Assembly (NCBI GenBank): GCA_021613335.1
Contig: JAJTWR010000245.1
Location: 1,545,001-1,609,000 of the forward strand
Length of the DNA stretch: 64,000 bases
Origin: Whitmania pigra
Taxonomy: Eukaryota; Annelida; Clitellata; Hirudinida; Haemopidae
Direction of reading: 5' to 3'
Shown: positions 24,535-36,375 of the stretch, piece by piece
Layout of the letters: each line of letters begins with the position of its first letter
Position numbering within the stretch: the first letter of the stretch is position 1
The notes under the pieces: model-generated
What the model was told of the DNA's origin: nothing
What the model saw: only the letters and a program-made list of their open reading frames with translations
The model's database searches: none
Position numbers and translations under genes: made by a program

Positions 24535-25271
24535 ATATCCAATCTGTCTGCTCATATTACTCCTTAAAATGACCTTCCTTGCATTCTAGCCTGACTGGGT
24601 TTGCCGCCATATCTTTTGTGGTTATTTTTAAACTAGTTGTGCTTACTTTTCTTACTTATAATTGATTATTTTAATTGCATAATTATTTGAAATTTATAAA
24701 TTAATTCTTAATTCAGACAAAAATTTTACTTTACGGTAATTATTATAGTTTTAGTTACTTTAGTGGATTAATAAAGATATTTTGCTTTTGATGAATACTC
24801 TTCTGAAAATGTCTTAGTCAGAGAAAACTTTAGGCTTTAAGCACTAACGAATTTTCGCATTTAAATAAAAAATATATATATTAATCCACAAGAAAAATAT
24901 AGTGAACGATGATATTTTAAATTTAAATTTAACGTATTTTATTTCAAATCTTCCGTAAAATGCAAATATTTAACAATCCCAAAATTTATCACAATCTGCT
25001 TAAAACTGCTAGATTACCAATCCAATAAACTGACGCAATTCAAATATCTTTCAAATAAATTATCATTCATTACATTACATATTGTAGGCTATTTGTGAAT
25101 GACAAATAAATTAATTAATTATCCATCAATTGTTATATCAATTTTATAAATTATTCAAGTAATTAAATTTTATCAAAAGCATTTAATTTTATTCAAGTTC
25201 TTTTTGTTGAAATGTGCTACGCATTGATCTACAAATTGACGATACTTCGAGAGTCCATAATTCCACAGAAT

Positions 25272-25751
25272 TCATCCCAACATGAAATTCACTTTGAAGA
25301 AAGAATAACATTAATATAGTTCAAGAATTGTTTTAATAATAAAAAAACAAAATTTTAACAAAATGTTAAAGTGGTGTATTTGTCAAAGAGACTAAAACTT
25401 ACCGCAACTTCCTTTTATGCACGCACCGTATAAAGGACAATCTCTGTCCTAGGAGAAGAATTGTTGTAATTGTCAACAAAAACTTTTATAGGTGTAATAC
25501 AATAATTATCAAAAATAGAAATACGACTATATTCAAATATTTCAAACTTACTTTTGTGCACCGTGCTTCAGCATAATTCACGACTGGATAAAATTCAAGT
25601 TTTTATGAAATTCACTGAGATATACTAATTAATTTAACATTTAAAATAAAAGATTTCAAGTAGAAATTGAATTATTTATCAATAACCAACCCACGAAGAA
25701 GACAATCATAGTCAGCGTCATCACAAGCAGGAGGAACGAATGGATGTTCAT
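25272..25751 (-). CDS. Class B secreted cysteine-rich peptide gene, intact
   Basis: Exons are 25691-25751, 25552-25583, 25403-25448 and 25272-25291, giving 52 residues. The signal peptide (M-N-I-H-S-F-L-L-L-V) differs from class A and C mainly in a Thr/Met-rich second half. The spacing is C-X5-C-X5-C-X4-C with Asp before the second cysteine. Exon 4 adds six codons ending Leu-Gly-stop. Donors are GTTGGT, GTAAGT and GTAAGT. The promoter has TATAAAAG 46 bases before the ATG, and the upstream composite reads ATTTGCGGCTG at about 25997. An AATAAA is at 25188-25193, 79 bases past the stop. Flanks of about 1 kb match the units at 1.0-2.2 and 28.4-29.8 kb. Confidence 0.8.
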
Positions 25752-25796
25752 TTTGGAGATGCTGTTGTAGATGCTGAATACGTTGCAAACGAATTT

Positions 25797-25804
25797 CTTT
25801 TATA
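25797..25804 (-). promoter_or_regulatory. TATA box (TATAAAAG) of the class B gene
   Basis: Minus-strand TATAAAAG, 46 bases from the ATG. It is kept in the 1.4 kb relic but altered to TAGAAAAG in the 28.8 kb gene. Confidence 0.6.
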
Positions 25805-26127
25805 TCAATCGTGTTATTGCAATACGAACGTACAAAACATATATCAACACATAACATATTTATGATCAATAGGACCTTGAATTTTAGGGTGTTAGACAAG
25901 ATGGATATGAAAGTACATATCACAAAGGGCCAATGCAGATGTTCTTGAAATTTTTAAGTCGAAAGTTATAATTCATCTTCCATCAAAAACATCAATTATT
26001 TGCGGCTGTCATCTTGAAGGTGGTCCAACAAAATAATAATATTGAATCTATTACAAGCAGCTTATTTCAGCCTCAAGTTGTAGTTTCCAAATGATTATCA
26101 ATTTAAGAGTTGAAGTCATAACTTAAG

Positions 26128-26314
26128 ATGGATGGATGGATGGATGGATGGATGGATGGATGGATGGATGGATGGATGGATGGATGGATGGATGGATGGA
26201 TGGATGATGGATGGATGGATGGATGGATGGATGGATGGATGGATGGATGGATGGATGGATGGATGGATGGATGGATGGATGGATGGATGGATGGATGGAT
26301 GGATGGATGGATGG
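26128..26314. repeat. (TGGA)n tetranucleotide microsatellite
   Basis: About 185 bases of GGAT/TGGA with one interruption near 26205. The frames (M-D-G-W or I-H-P-S repeats) are not genes. Confidence 0.97.
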
Positions 26315-26394
26315 ATAATAAAAAAATTGGATAACATTATAAAATTGGATAATATTATAAAATTGATTTGTATAGTAGATAGCGAACTTCGTTA

Positions 26395-26860
26395 GGTTTC
26401 TCGCTTTCCTCACAATTCCTCTCACCTCCTCGAGCGAAGGAGACGCCAAGAAAAAGGGACTGGTAGGCATAGGCACCCGAGAGATATTAGCCCTTTTCTG
26501 TAGAAACTCATGGCGGAGGGGGTCACTGCACGTTTTGAGTAAGTGTTCCTCTAACTTGTCTTGCACTACATATAGTTCTCCCGATTTCGGAGGGTCTAGA
26601 ATCTTCCGTATGCATCGCTAAAAAAGCTGCTCCTCCTCTTGTATTTTCTCTGAATCCATCTTTCTGCGCTGCACAAGTCCCTCACTCTTCTCTTCACTTC
26701 CCTTCATAAGACGGAGAGCAATTTTTCTCTCGTCTTCTTTAGCCTCATTCCACCGACGGCGAAGCGCTTTCTTTATGCCTTTGTTAATTGTAAATTTTAT
26801 TGTGTTGTCTCGAAACGATGTAGTTGAATGTGGAGTCCGGACGTGGCGAGTCTATTAAAC
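26395..26860 (-). mobile_element. LINE-like fragment (region preceding reverse transcriptase)
   Basis: The minus strand encodes broken segments such as [15 protein letters not shown] and [13 protein letters not shown] second copy of the same sequence is at 31855-32220. The pattern resembles the segment upstream of reverse transcriptase in some non-LTR elements, but the lineage is uncertain. Confidence 0.55.
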
Positions 26861-27090
26861 ATATTATTACTATTTTATTATTATTTTATTACTATAAAAT
26901 GTTTTAGAAACAAAATAATTATTTCCACCCGAGGGATCAGTATGCCATCATGAAAATGCAAAGTTACATGATTAATGATGCTGTTTTTTCTTTAAATTAT
27001 TTTTGCTATTTTCTTTTGAAATGAATTCAATTATTAAAATTAAAAGAATTTGTAATTGTAGAAAATTTTTGTCATTTTATTATAGTTCAG

Positions 27091-27092
<2 letters not shown>

Positions 27093-27136
<44 letters not shown>
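27093..27136. repeat. (TA)n dinucleotide microsatellite
   Basis: About 44 bases of alternating TA, absent from the paralogous stretch near 22875. Confidence 0.95.
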
Positions 27137-27140
<4 letters not shown>

Positions 27141-27168
27141 CATCTAAAGATGATATATGAAGATGAAC

Positions 27169-27359
27169 GGCGTGCAGGATAGCCGAATGGGTTACGTGCC
27201 TGCATACGGCGGTAACGGCAACAGTCGTGTTCGAAACCCAGCCTGCACTGCCGCCAGCGCCCTTGGGAAGGAGCGCTATATAAATGGTTACAAGAAGCGC
27301 CTCTGATGCTATGCATATGGCGCTATATAAATGAAGTTAAAATTACAATTACAATTACA
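27169..27359 (+). mobile_element. tRNA-derived SINE with LINE-like 3' tail
   Basis: Box A-like TAGCCGAATGGG near the start and box B-like GTTCGAAACCC about 50 bases on indicate a tRNA-derived head. The 3' part (GCGCCTCTGATGCTATGCAT) resembles the 3' end of the LINE at 4845-4890, and the tail is (AATTAC)n. The insertion is flanked by ATGAAC at 27163-27168 and 27360-27365, and the unoccupied paralogous site is at about 22908. Confidence 0.88.
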
Positions 27360-27589
27360 ATGAACAGGTGTTGAGGTAATGCAAGTATATCATAGCGTGA
27401 AGTGTGTTTTTCAGAATGCAGGGAACAAATTATAGAGATAAGTAAATATTAAATTTAAATTTAAATACTTTTCATCAATAAAATTAGGTTTATTCCAATT
27501 TATTTTCTTCTACGCTTTTGCAGGAGATTTGTTGCGTTAAAGCCGGATAAACTGATGTAAACACAAGCACTTATTGGTTATTACGTTAA

Positions 27590-28430
27590 GTACACTCGAA
27601 TGTCTTCATAATATATCGTAGTTTGGAAAGTCGACTGACTAAACACACGATTTAACGATAACTGACCTGAACTTATAGCTGATGGTGCATGCTGATTGGC
27701 TGATAGTTTGTTTTGCTGCCAAGACTCCTGTGGCCTCTCACCAAGTATGAGATAGGTCTTTCCTTCATGGAGATTCTGAAGAAAAGCATAAGTCGTAAAT
27801 CGGTGTGTGTCTGGGGCTTCTGCCGAGATTGTCCTTGATTGATATGTACAGCAAAAGTGCACAGCTGCGGTTACCGCTGAAATCCATTACCGAGTAATAC
27901 GAGATGGGGAAGAACAGAACGCAGTTGATGATCAGAAAGTCCGCGAATCCAAATATTAGCCAGATAAACCTACTGCTCAGATCAGGAAGGAAACTCCTAA
28001 GAGGAAATCAGAAAAGCAGAAGAAGTTTGAAGTTTGAAAAAATAAAGAGCCAAATCCAGTATGACCATTAGCTGTAATCACTTCAAAAGATTCTAAATAA
28101 TGGTCTAAAGCGAGCGCACCAGTTAGAGCCTCGCTAGTAGGGCAAAAAACTCGGTGGGAGATGGAGAGCGAAAGAATCTCAAAGGCTGTACAGCAGGCTC
28201 AACAGGGACAATAGACTACATGGGAAGAGATTGTGCAGAGATCGATCATATGGAACAAAATATGGAACATGTCTCCACTCAGATTGGCTTTTGTCCTCCG
28301 CTCAGTTCAGGATGATTGACTTCACGCGACAACTTGCAGAAGTGGAATATCATTCAGGATGCCAAATGCATGCGGAGAGAAACAGACTCTTAGACATGTC
28401 CTGTCAGGCTGATCATCCTGTCGGGTGCGG
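27590..28430. other. Segment with weak retroelement resemblance; no gene supported
   Basis: Parts of 28140-28400 read on the + strand, in changing frames, like the degenerate C-terminus of a LINE polyprotein (W-E-M-E-S-E-R, then M-E-H with Cys codons), but no intact motif remains. Positions 27595-27715 share blocks with 55200-56130 (CATGCTGATT-GCTGA-AGTTTGTTT). Confidence 0.35.
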
Positions 28431-28838
28431 TCCGACCCCCGAGAGTGTCAGAAGATTCAAGGGATGAAACCTTCAAAAGAGGGTTTCCTTTCTGAGGATT
28501 CATCCGGAGCTGAGAAAGTTACAGCTTCTTGAATCATCATAAAAATCATTATAAACCGCTAAAGACTGCTAGATCACTAATCCATAAAATGACGAATTGC
28601 ACTATCGAATTGAAATATCAACTGACTTTATTTGTGAATCATTCATTACATTACATATTGTAGGCTATTTGTAATAAAAAAAATAGATTAAATAAATATC
28701 CATCAATTGTTATATCTAGTAAAAGTAATCAATTTGTCCAAGAAGGAGCTTTAATTTTATTCAAGTTCTTTTTCTAAAATGTGTTTCGCATTGACCCACT
28801 AATTGACAAAACTTCGAGAGTCCTGAATTCCAAAGAAT

Positions 28839-29446
28839 TCATCCCAAGGCAAAATTCACTTCAAAGAAAGAATTAATTTAATTATTAAAACAATTCTTTA
28901 ATTATTAAGTTATTTCTTTAATTATTTCAAATAAATTGATTTAATTAAACAATTCTTTAATAATTAAGTTATTTCATTAATTATTAAAAAATTGTTTTAA
29001 TAATTAAGTTATTTCATTAATTATTAAAAAATTGTTTTAATAATTGTAGAATTGTTTTAAAAACAAAGAAAGCAACTAAAACTTACTGCAAATTCCTCTG
29101 ACGCAAGAACCGGTTTTAGCACAATCAGTGTGCTAGCAAAAGAATTTTTTTTAATTATCAACAAAAATTTGCGTAGATATAATAAAACAGTCTTCAAAAA
29201 TATAAATGCGGATAAATCATATTATATATTCAAATAATTAAAACTCACCTTTTTGCACTTTGCTTCAGCATAATCCATGCCTGGAAGAAATTCAAGTATT
29301 AATGAAATTCAATAAGTTACTAATTAATTTAACATTTAAAATAAAAGATTTTGAGTGGAAATTGAATTATTTATCAATAACCAACCCACGAAGAAGACAA
29401 TCATCGTCAGCGTCATCACAAGCAGGAGAAACGAATGGATGTTCAT
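28839..29446 (-). CDS. Class B secreted cysteine-rich peptide gene, intact
   Basis: Exons are 29386-29446, 29249-29280, 29087-29132 and 28839-28858, giving 52 residues. The signal peptide is almost identical to that of the 25.3 kb gene, while exons 2 and 3 differ at many residues between conserved cysteines (C-X5-C-X5-C-X4-C). It ends Leu-Gly-stop. Donors are GTTGGT, GTGAGT and GTAAGT. An AATAAA is at 28756-28761, 78 bases past the stop, the same spacing as in the sister gene. The TATA position is changed to TAGAAAAG, which may weaken the promoter. Intron 3 is lengthened by an AT-rich tandem repeat. Confidence 0.8.
28880..29050. repeat. AT-rich tandem repeat in intron 3 of the 28.8 kb gene
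   Basis: A unit of about 38-40 bases containing AATTAAGTTATTTCATTAAT repeats two to three times, with partial copies to the left. Confidence 0.8.
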
Positions 29447-30147
29447 TTTGCAGATGCTGTTGTAGATGCTGAATACGTTGCAAACGAATCTCTTTTCTAT
29501 CAATCGTTTTATTGCAATATGAATGTACAAAACATATATCAACACATAACATATTTATGATCAATAGAACCTTAAATTTTAACGTTTTAGACAAGATAGA
29601 TACGAAAGTACATATCACAAAGGGCCAAGGCAGATGTTCTTGAAATGTTTGAGTCGAAAGTTATAATACATCTTTCATCAAAAACATCAATTATTTGCAG
29701 CTATCATCTTGAAGGTGGTCCAACAAAATATTAATATTGAATTTGAGAACATAGCAAAACAAATTGAGAGGGATGAAAGTAAGAAAAAACGGTTTACTAA
29801 AATTATTTAGTAGGTTCTTTCAATTAAAGTGACATGCAATAGGAACAGATGAGGAAATAACCGATATATAAATAAAAACCTGGTTCATTTACAGAATATG
29901 AAATAAATGAAACAGTAAAAAAAATAACTAGAATAAATAAAGAAAAACCTGACAACATTTCATTGAGATGGCCACACACCTGATCTTAAAATTCATGTTT
30001 TCCAAAGTTATATTTGAAATTCGACAGAAATATCATCAATTATTTGTCAAATCTTTTGAAATTCATTTTCATTGCTAGTCGACCACTTTGTTGGAATAAT
30101 TGCTAATTACGGAAATATGACATATTATGAGGTTGTTTAAAGCTTAC

Positions 30148-30192
30148 AGCATTGTTCCTTCAAGGAGCTAAATAAGGAGAACAATCAGATTG
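30148..30192 (-). pseudogene. Orphan exon 3 relic of the peptide family, copy 1
   Basis: An exon 3-like stretch bounded by a CAG acceptor and GTAAGC donor, starting Q-S-D-C and preceding an intron. It is 45 bases instead of 46, and the second cysteine codon is replaced by a TGA stop. No exon 1 or 2 is recognised upstream. The segment 30050-30470 is duplicated at 31425-31850. Confidence 0.6.
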
Positions 30193-31515
30193 CTGGGGAA
30201 TGTCTACGTTTTAAAAGATTTTAACACGATTTGGAAAATGCAAGCAATATTGATAAAACAACCTAACTGATACATTTCAAAATTTAAGACGAATCTTAAC
30301 CTGGGTGACCCGCTAAAATAACCCAGAAACAAAATAACCCAGAAACAAAATTAGAACATTGGGAGGCAGAATGTTAATATTAATAATACTATAAAATATA
30401 GATGTTCAAAATGCATTGTAAATTATCTGTAAGTATAGCTGCATTTAGCTATAAGTTGATTAGACAGATGTGAACCGATGTGAGAAGGTTGCATACATGG
30501 TTTCTTTCAGAGAGTATGATTTGGGAGAAGGCATTCCACGAGATTTGGAGGTTTGTTTGTCAATTTTTGTAATAAAATAATTTGTCAGTTCGATAAAAGT
30601 ATTTTATTAACTAAAAATCAGTAAACATTTCTCTTTCCAATGCATGAGTTGTATTGTAAAAGACTAAATGAATTGAAACAATCATTTGAACATGTATTTG
30701 TTATCTATTTGAGCGTTATCCATCAGAAGATGTGTTAAAAATTTACAGTGTTAATCACATCAGTCTCTTCACCTTCTTCCATGCCATCTTCGGAAACATG
30801 GTTCCAGTTCTGACGCTTTACTTTCGACCAGTTCAGCTGTAGTGAGAGTAGAAGTAGTTCCTGGCATGAGGTTCATTCTTGAAATAGAGACAATATTGCT
30901 TGAGGCAAATGCATTAAAAAGCAAATATTTTAAATTATTATTGCAACATACAATTTGAAGAATATTTAAGAAAGCGATTACAAAATATGAAAGACAATCA
31001 ATAAATCATTAAAGTAGATATAGCTTCTAAAAATAAAACATTTTGTTGTAGTCAGAGACATAGTAATTTATTGTAGTAAGATACAAATTAATCGTTTTTG
31101 TTGGCCTGGAAAAGACGATAGATGTAGACATAGGTTGAAAATCTTCGCAAATGCAGAATAACGTTGAGAATTAGGTCATTCTACCTCAAATCAACACAAC
31201 ATCTCACATCACCTTCTTGGATTTTGCGGAAATTTGGCACATTTGTTAACCAATTGGAGTTAATTAAAAAGTAAAATTTTAGATTTTTTGATCCGAATTA
31301 TGGATCGTTGATCTTTGGCCAAATGCCAACACCCCCGATGGCTGAGAAACTATAAGTTTAGTTTAGTTTGTTTTACACTTTTTTTTTGCTTTTTAAAAAT
31401 GTTAAAAAACAGTAACTGTCAAATCTTTTAAAATTCATTGTCATTGGTAGTCGACCAATACCCATTGTTGAAATTGCTGAAACTACGATATATTTTGAGG
31501 TTGCTTGAAGCTTAC

Positions 31516-31561
31516 AGCATTGTCCCTTTTAGCAGCTAAAGAAAGAAGGACAATTAGATTG
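31516..31561 (-). pseudogene. Orphan exon 3 relic of the peptide family, copy 2
   Basis: Same position in the second copy of the local duplication. Length is the normal 46 bases and three cysteine codons remain, but a TAA stop directly follows the second one. The flanking CAG and GTAAGC signals are intact. Confidence 0.6.
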
Positions 31562-31854
31562 CTGGGAGAAAGTCTATGTTTGTTTTTAGACATTTTAACC
31601 CGCTTTAGAAAATGCAAACAATATTGATAAAACAGCATAATTGATACATTTCAAAGTTCAAGACGAATCTTAACCTGGGGTGCCCCCTAAAATAACCCAG
31701 CAACCAAATAACCAAGGACAAAATTGAAACATTGGGAGGCAGAATGTTAATATCAATAATACGATAAAATATAGATGTTCAAAATGCATTGTAAATTATC
31801 TGTAAGTGATTTGTAGCTGCATTTAGCTAAATGTTGAGTAGACAGATGTGAACC

Positions 31855-32220
31855 AATGTGAGCCCTTTCCTGTAGAGACTCATGGCGGAGGACGTCATTG
31901 TACGTTTTGAGTTGGTGTTCCTCCAACTTATCTTGAACTAGATAAAGTTCTCCCGATTTCGAATGGTCTAGAAGCGATCTTCCGTATGGATCGCTAAAAA
32001 AGCTTCTATAGCTCTCCTCTTCTTGTATTTCCTCTGAATCCGTTTTTCTGCGCTTTGCAAGTCCCTCATTCGCCTCTTCACGTCCTCTCATAAGACGGAG
32101 AGCAATTTTTCTCTCGTCTTCTCTAGTCTCTTTCCATCGACGGCGAAGCGCTTTCTTTATGCCTTTTTAATTGTAAATTTTGTTGTGTAGCCTCAAAACG
32201 ATTTAGCTGAATGTAGTGTC
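31855..32220 (-). mobile_element. Second copy of the LINE-like fragment seen at 26.4 kb
   Basis: Encodes the same broken region ([14 protein letters not shown]) and ends at the same CCGGACGTGGCGAGTCT string. It joins directly to an L2-like LINE relic, so the two may be one composite element. Confidence 0.55.
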
Positions 32221-32690
32221 TTCCGGACGTGGCGAGTCTGATAAGTGAGGCATAGAGGAAAGACTTGCAGTAGCCCAGGTGTGAGAGGACTAGACTGCAT
32301 GCAAGAGCAGAAGTCATACCGACGGAAAGAAACAGACGGATATGTCGGATTGCCCAGATGAGACTTGCAGTAGCCCAGGTGTGAGAGGACTAGACTGCAT
32401 GCAAGAGCAGAAGTCATACCGACGGAAAGAAACAGACGGATATGTCGGATTGCCCAGATGAGATTGTTGCAGGATTTTGTTAGAGAGGAGGCGTGCTATT
32501 TGAAGCTAAGGAATAAACCGAGTAGTTTAGGGTAAATAAGAAGGTTACAAGCAATATTTATTGGGGATTAGGAGATAGTTTGTTGAGGTGCTTGGTTTGC
32601 CGATGAACATTATTTCAGATTTCTGCGGGTTGAGTTGAAAGCTGTCGAGATCGCCAACCATCAATGGCATCTGTGCAAATCTGCTAGCTG
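32221..32690 (-). mobile_element. Relic of the L2-like LINE family (minus strand)
   Basis: The minus strand encodes F-Q-L-N-P-Q-K-S-E-I-M-F-I-G near 32600-32640. This matches the same stretch of the 2.2-4.9 kb LINE, followed by diverged downstream sequence (L-S-H-L-G-Y-C-K-S). It is interrupted by frameshifts and by a local 100-base duplication. Confidence 0.75.
32261..32460. repeat. Two tandem copies of a 100-base unit
   Basis: AGACTTGCAGTAGCCCAGGT starts at 32261 and again at 32361. The two 100-base units look identical by eye, so the duplication is recent. Confidence 0.92.
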
Positions 32691-32696
32691 TCGTAT

Positions 32697-35600
32697 ATTT
32701 TTTTTTTCAATTTGAGCAATTTTATTAATCATCAAAATGAACAAAACAAATCAAACAAAAGAGACACCAATGTACGGATTAATAAAGAACTCAGATCAGC
32801 TTTAAGGAAACGCAAGCTTCCGCTAGCAAGCTGACCCTGAAATATCAGTTAATAAATAAAACGAATAATAAACCCGTCAAATAAACAGTTAATCAAGAAT
32901 ACCACGAACTAAGTACAATTTGTAGGACAATTTAAATAATAAATATAATAGCATGAATGGTCCAGTCTGTGTATGATTTTTGATAGATGAAGGAATGGTG
33001 TTGTATAGTCTAGGTCCGTAACATGTAATTGAAAAGAGCTTGAGGGTGGTTTTGGCAAAAGATGGACTATATTCATGGGTATGACGGAGGGAGTGTGAAG
33101 GTTTAGTGTAGTTGACACTTAACATAACAATTATTTATAGTGGTTAAGAAGACCTGGATCTGTGTAATAACCACTCTTTTTAGTCCTAATATCCGAATTT
33201 GCTTAAATAAATTTTGAATTTATCTATTGTGTCAGCATGGATGGTTTCCTTATCTAGTTTATTCCATAAGGAAACCACCCTTGAACTGAAATAATTGTTT
33301 TTCAAGTTTCCCGAAGCCTTCCTGTATAATTTACAATCGTGCCCTCTAGTAGAAACACTTTTTGTGGCTTCGAAAAACTGTTCAGGCAAAAGGCCTTCCC
33401 TTCCCGATAAAATTTTGAATGCCTCGATGAGGTCCCCTCTATTTCTTCTCTTTTCCAGAGTCGTTAATTTACATCTATTTAATCTTTCCTCGTAACTAAG
33501 CTTTCCAAAACCATCTATCATCCTGGTTGCCCTTCTTTGTACTCTTTCCAACATCTCTACATCCTTCCTCAAATGAGGGTTCCATACTTGCACACAGTAC
33601 TCAAGGTGTGGCCTTACTAATGCCTTATACAATCTCAGTATTACATCCTTGTTCCTGCTTACTACTGTTCTTTTTATCATTCCAAGTACTCTGTTTGCTT
33701 TTTTAGCAACTTCCATGCACTGTAGAGATGCTTTTCCATTGTTCTGCATTATTACCCCCAGATCTCTTTCCTGATTTGACTGCTTCAGAATGCTTCCTCC
33801 AAATGCATATTCGACTTTCGTGTTTTTGCATCCCATATGCATAATGGAGCATTTGCTTACGTTGAAAAGCATCTGCCAATCTTCTGCCCATTTGAATAAC
33901 TTGTTAAGATCTTCCTGAAGTGTATCTACATCTTCTTGCTGGCTGACACTTCTTGCTACTTTAGTGTCGTCAGCAAACTTAGATAACTTAGATCTTATGC
34001 CATCATCCAGATCATTTATATATATGCAGAACAGTACAGGTCCAAGCACCGATCCTTGTGGGACGCCGCTAAGTACTGGTTGCCACTCTGAATAAATTCC
34101 TCCTATGCCTACCTTCTGTCTCCTATCTGTCAACCAGTTTGTAAACCAATGTAATAGTTTGCCTTCAATCCCACATGCACCGAGCTTTTTTTGAAGCCTT
34201 TGATGGGGCACCTTGTCAAATGCTTTTGCGAAGTCTAGGTACACTACATCTACAGCCTTGTCATGATCAACCCACTCATAAATTTCTTCAAAAAACTCAA
34301 GTAGGTTGGTAAGACACGATCTGTTCTTAGTAAAACCATGTTGGCTCTTTCCAATCACATCGTTTCTTCCAAAAAAAGTTGATACAGCCTCTTTGATCAT
34401 TCTTTCCATTACCTTGCAAACTATAGAAGTTAAGCTTACTGGCCTGTAGTTGGATGGCAAACCCCTACTTCCCTTTTTGAATAGAGGAACTACTATTGCA
34501 TCTTTCCAATCTCTTGGTATTGTTCCTGAATCAAACGATTTGACAAATAAGATTGCCAATGCTTCTCCTATAGCTGTTCTTGTCTCATATAGTAGTTTAG
34601 GATGTAGGTTGTCTATTCCAGGGCTCTTGTCTACTTTCAAATTTTCCAGTTGCTTAATTACCCCTGTTGCATAAGACCTACAAATTTATCTAGAAGGGCA
34701 TTCTTATTATAAGAGAACATAAATAGAGCAGTTTGAAGACTATGTATTTGTTGAAGAGTTAATAAATTGTTATTCATAAACGTCAAATCTGTATGAGATG
34801 AAATTGGCAGTGAGAATATTATACGGATGACACGCTTTTATAGAATATGTAGTTGGTTTAAACGAGTGTGATAAGTAGATGCCCATACAATATTACAGTA
34901 AGTGAGATATGGATAAACAAGGGAAAAATATAATAGTAATGCTGTCTTGGTATTTACGAAAGGACGGATTCTGGCAATGATACCAATATTCCTCGCTATT
35001 CGACCCTGTATATATTTTATGTGTGCATGCCAGGATAGATGTTCATCAAGTATAACACCAAGATAACGAAAGGCAGTGACTCTCACAAGATCAATATTAT
35101 TTATGGAAGGAGGAGAGTCACAAAGTATGGCCTTTTTTGGAGAATGAAATATAATGAAATGTTAAGTGTAAGTCGATTAGCAATAATCCAGTTATTGATG
35201 TTATGAAGTTCCTTATTTAAATATTGAATAAGGTTATTGATGTTGTCACCAGAAGTATAAACAGCGATGTCATCAGATTACATTAATGCCTTAAACAAAT
35301 TAGATGTACAATTGAAATCATTCATATACACAATAAAAAGAAGTGGACCTAAAATAGATCCTGGAGGTACACCATAATTTACGATGAGATCTTCAGAGTT
35401 TGTGTTATTACAAACAACCCTTTGCTTTCTACTAGCTAAATAATCAATGATCCAGTTTAAAACTATGCCTCTAACACCATAATATTCAAGTTTAAAAAAT
35501 AAGATTTGGTGATTCACAGAATCAAAGGCCTTTTTCAGATCAAGAAAACAGGCAACGAAAGGATTTGATGGAAGGAAGCTCATGGATTGTTGAGCAATTG

Positions 35601-35923
35601 GTTGAGTAAGGTATGTTTCAAAGCTGTTATTTGAGTAAGTAGGAATGTTGCTTGCAATCGACTCACCAATACTGGAAAAGTATTGGTTAAATTTGTTTGC
35701 AACATCCTGAGATGTTAGTAGTTTACCATTATCATCAAAAAGCAAAGAAATATCCATTGACGGATTTTGGTATCCAATTAAAGATCTTATTAGGCTCCAG
35801 GTTTTGTGCATATTAGATTTATATTCTGAAAATAGTTTGTTGTAGTATGTCTTTTTGGCATGAAATTTAAATTTCTTGAAGGTATTTCTATATTTAACAA
35901 AAGCTTCCTTTTGAGTTCCTTAT
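32697..35923 (-). mobile_element. Jockey-like LINE, inactive, split by a nested CR1 insertion
   Basis: Read on the minus strand, the pre-RT segment (N-K-L-F-S-E-Y-K-S-N-M-H-K-T-W) starts near 35920. Reverse transcriptase motifs follow (F-L-D-L-K-K-A-F-D, then G-V-P-P-G-S-I-L-G-P near 35370). The Y-A-D-D site is ruined by a stop (S-D-D follows it at about 35275). The palm before the L-D-L-K-K motif is deleted. Coding resemblance continues to about 34683, is interrupted by a CR1 element, and resumes at 33125 with the C-terminus (G-P-R-L-Y-N-T-I-P-S-S). The 3' end carries an A-run at about 32698-32709. Confidence 0.85.
33126..34673 (-). mobile_element. CR1-clade LINE, 5'-truncated, nested in the jockey-like LINE
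   Basis: A single open frame of about 490 codons ends at 33186. It contains reverse transcriptase blocks typical of CR1: S-P-G-I-D near the start, N-Y-R-P-V-S-L-T-S, Y-L-D-F-A-K-A-F-D-K-V-P-H, S-G-V-P-Q-G-S-V-L-G-P, and K-F-A-D-D-T at about 33963-33980. Further C-terminal CR1 blocks (E-R-D-L-G-V, R-P-H-L-E-Y-C-V-Q-V-W) follow. The endonuclease and the first RT motifs are missing by 5' truncation, so it cannot move by itself. The unbroken frame suggests a young insertion. TTATG occurs at both junctions and may be the target duplication. Confidence 0.9.
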
Positions 35924-36237
35924 ATATATATACTAATTATATGCTAATTATATATGAAAGTTATTGAAAGCATTTAATGAAATACTGAAAGAACCACAGA
36001 ACATGCTGTTGGATGACAGAAGAAGTTGCATACCTGTTGCCAAAATCCATAGAAACAAGAAATCCTAAAAATGACAGACCCATAACATGTTTGCCAGCCA
36101 CATTAAATATACTAACATCAATCTTGTGCAATAGATTATATCACCTGAATATAATGGGATCTATTGTGATTAATCGAAGTTCATCGATCTTTCGATTTAA
36201 ATTTTTTTTTAAATATAACTACTTGTCGTTGATATTA

Positions 36238-36375
36238 ACACATGCATAGCGTCAGAAGCGCTTCTTGAAACCATTTACTTAGCGTAAAAAACGCTTGTGG
36301 CTCTGCAGGCTGGGTTACTACATTTGCCATTACCGATGCATACAGTCATTTCACCTATACGTCAAACCTGCACAC
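36238..36375 (-). mobile_element. Diverged tRNA-derived SINE
   Basis: In reverse orientation it keeps ATGCATAGCGTCAGAAGCGC, CAGGCTGGGTTACTAC and GCCATTACCGATGCAT, which also occur in the SINE at 59.3 kb. The boxes are degenerate. Confidence 0.7.

Noticed and set aside
26128..26314. CRISPR-like array
   Set aside because: Simple tetranucleotide repeat without spacers; the genome is eukaryotic.
26116..26566. I-H-P-S and M-D-G-W repeat proteins
   Set aside because: Translation of the (TGGA)n array running into a LINE-like fragment.
27277..27322. Possible tRNA gene within the SINE copies
   Set aside because: Box A- and box B-like blocks are present, but the cloverleaf is not maintained and the units have SINE tails and target duplications.
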